Assembly (NCBI RefSeq): GCF_001563265.1
Contig: NZ_CP005083.1
Coordinates: 2,483,001-2,547,000 of the forward strand
Origin: Sphingobium sp. TKS
GTDB lineage: Bacteria; Pseudomonadota; Alphaproteobacteria; Sphingomonadales; Sphingomonadaceae
Direction of reading: 5' to 3'
DNA: 64,000 nucleotides
The notes under the pieces were generated by a model. It ran no database searches and was not told where the DNA came from. It saw nothing but the letters and a program-made list of their open reading frames with translations. A program made the translations under genes and the position numbers. Below are positions 62,504-64,000 of the stretch, one piece after another; within the stretch, counting starts at the first letter, position 1; each line of letters begins with the position of its first letter.

Positions 62504-64000
62504 CTACAAGTCGATCCCGTCGCCAGGATCGAGCGACGCCTGCCGCGCCATCCCCTGCATCCGGCGGCGCACAGCCGCCTGCCGCGCCGCGTCGTCCTGC
62601 TCGTCCTCCACGATCGCAAACTCTTGGCTCGGTGTGGCCGGCGTCTCCGGCGCAATCGCGACGTGCTCGGGCAGCTCGGGCTCGCGGCGCAGACCGCCAT
62701 TGGCGGCGTCTTCCGCATCGCGGACGATGCGCGCGACCTGCTTCGGGTCAGCGGCCGCCTGCCGCCCGGTCCAGTCGTCCGCTCGCGCCTTGACCGCCTC
62801 CGGGTTCGGCGCCTGGGTGATGCGTTCGGACAGCCGGCGGTCCTGAAAGTAGCGCGCCTTCTTCGCGCGGATCGGGTGGACGCCCGCCACCATGACGATC
62901 TCGTCGTCGGGCGGTAGCTGCATCACCTCGCCGGGCGTGAGGAGCTGGCGGGCGGTCTCCGACCGCGACACCATCAAATGCCCGAGCCACGGCGACAGGC
63001 GATGCCCGGCGTAGTTCTTCATCGCCCGCATCTCGGTTGCCGTGCCGAGCGCGTCCGACACGCGCTTGGCAGTCCGCTCGTCGTTGGTGGCGAAGCTCAC
63101 GCGGACATGGCAATTGTCGAGGATCGCGTTATTCGGGCCGTAAGCCTTCTCGATCTGATTGAGGGACTGCGCGATCAGGAACGCCTTGAGCCCGTAGCCC
63201 GCCATGAACGCCAGGGCGGACTCGAAGAAGTCCAGCCGGCCGAGCGCGGGAAACTCGTCGAGCATCAACAGCACGCGATGACGGTTGCCTTTGGGCGTCA
63301 GCTCCTCGGTCAGCCGGCGTCCGATCTGGTTGAGGATCAGGCGGATCAGCGGCTTGGTGCGCGCTATGTCGCTGGGCGGCACGACTAGGTAGAGCGTGGC
63401 CGGTCGCTCGCCCTCGACCAGATCCGATATGCGCCACTGGCACGCCCGCGTGACCTGCGCGACGACGGGATCGCGATAGAGCCCGAGGAACGACATGGCG
63501 GTGCTGAGCACGCCCGATCGTTCGTTGTCCGACTTGTTCAGCAACTCGCGCGCCGCGCTGGCGACGACCGGATGGACGCCGGCTTCGCCGAGGTGTGGCG
63601 TCGCCATCATCGCCGCCAGCGTCTGTTCGATTGTGCGGGAGGGGTCCGACAGGAAGCCCGCGACGCCGGCCAAGGTCTTGTCGGGCTCGGCATAGAGAAC
63701 ATGAAGGATCGCGCCGACCAGCAGCGAGTGCGAGGTTTTCTCCCAGTGGTTTCGGCGCTCCAGGCTGCCTTCGGGATCGACCAGCACGTCGGCGACGTTC
63801 TGCACGTCGCGCACCTCCCACTGGCCGCGCCGCACCTCTAGTAGCGGATTGTAGGCCGCCGATTCCGCATTGGTCGGGTCGAAGAGAAGCACGCGGCCGT
63901 GCCGTGCGCGGAAGCCGGCGGTCAGCGTCCAGTTCTCGCCCTTTATGTCGTGAACGATCGCCGAGGCCGGCCAGGTCAGCAGCGAGGGCACGACCAAGCC
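62504..64000 (-). CDS. traG: Type IV coupling protein TraG/VirD4 (5' end cut by window)
   Basis: TraG brings the relaxase-DNA complex to the secretion channel. About 497 residues are visible, starting inside the nucleotide-binding domain (VVPSLLTWPASAIVHDIKGE). The Walker B is LMLDEFPALGRLDF, then LKAFLIAQSLNQIEKAYG, NDERTAKRVSDALG and a C-terminal acidic tail. The Walker A and N-terminal helices lie beyond base 64000. Confidence 0.93.
   Translation of the reverse strand, partial: GLVVPSLLTWPASAIVHDIKGENWTLTAGFRARHGRVLLFDPTNAESAAYNPLLEVRRGQWEVRDVQNVADVLVDPEGSLERRNHWEKTSHSLLVGAILHVLYAEPDKTLAGVAGFLSDPSRTIEQTLAAMMATPHLGEAGVHPVVASAARELLNKSDNERSGVLSTAMSFLGLYRDPVVAQVTRACQWRISDLVEGERPATLYLVVPPSDIARTKPLIRLILNQIGRRLTEELTPKGNRHRVLLMLDEFPALGRLDFFESALAFMAGYGLKAFLIAQSLNQIEKAYGPNNAILDNCHVRVSFATNDERTAKRVSDALGTATEMRAMKNYAGHRLSPWLGHLMVSRSETARQLLTPGEVMQLPPDDEIVMVAGVHPIRAKKARYFQDRRLSERITQAPNPEAVKARADDWTGRQAAADPKQVARIVRDAEDAANGGLRREPELPEHVAIAPETPATPSQEFAIVEDEQDDAARQAAVRRRMQGMARQASLDPGDGIDL

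Noticed and set aside
1-64000. CRISPR arrays, rRNA genes, antibiotic-resistance genes and an origin of replication
   Set aside because: I saw no regularly spaced short repeats, rRNA signatures, resistance families or DnaA-box clusters in the window.

Overview
The window reads as a GC-rich chromosome segment of a sphingomonad (Sphingobium/Sphingomonas/Novosphingobium type). The basis is gene content and order: an aroA-cmk-rpsA run, a DivL-type kinase leading into tsaE-amgK-murU-addB-addA-trxA, a FYDLN-acid (TIGR02300) protein, and many TonB-receptor sequences. The genus is an inference.

Layout. (1) 1-24.7 kb is core genome. It holds rpsA (cut by the window start), cmk, a small membrane protein and aroA on the minus strand. 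Next come a TIGR02300 protein, two identical tRNA-Ala(GGC) genes, and the divL-tsaE-amgK-murU-addB-addA-trxA run. After that are a GST, an IMPase-family phosphatase, argJ and a GT-C glycosyltransferase on the minus strand, then secA, a DUF983 protein, a MITE-like hairpin and a candidate structured RNA. (2) 24.9-27.4 kb is an IS91-family element with a tyrosine recombinase beside the HUH transposase. (3) 27.7-28.35 kb is a broken copy of a conjugative-element block: LysR tail, small TrbK-like gene, DUF2274 remnant. (4) 28.35-50.9 kb is a catabolic island. It contains a decayed TonB receptor, a second TonB receptor cut in two by an IS1380-family element, a three-subunit molybdenum hydroxylase with maturation genes, a MarR-like regulator and an 11-kb catabolic operon. 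(5) 51-64 kb is the conjugative element proper: LysR, a second copy of the flanking block, DUF2274, trbI-G-F-L-K-J-E-D-C-B, a CopG-like protein and traG (cut by the window end).

How the genes fit together. The island appears to encode quinoline degradation through 3-(2,3-dihydroxyphenyl)propionate. The Mo-hydroxylase (QorMSL-like) would make 2-oxo-1,2-dihydroquinoline. OxoO/OxoR-like Rieske oxygenase and reductase would hydroxylate position 8. An MhpB-type dioxygenase and MhpC, MhpD, MhpE and MhpF homologues would cleave the catechol and deliver succinate, pyruvate and acetyl-CoA. Between the oxygenase and the ring-cleavage genes sit an M20-like protein lacking canonical metal ligands, a medium-chain dehydrogenase lacking its catalytic-zinc ligands, a cupin, a 71-residue ORF and an SDR. 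These are the candidates for the poorly defined steps that open the N-heterocycle and remove nitrogen.

The island lies between two partial copies of the same conjugative-element block in direct orientation, which suggests how it was captured. Integrase, attachment sites and relaxase of the conjugative element are not in the window.
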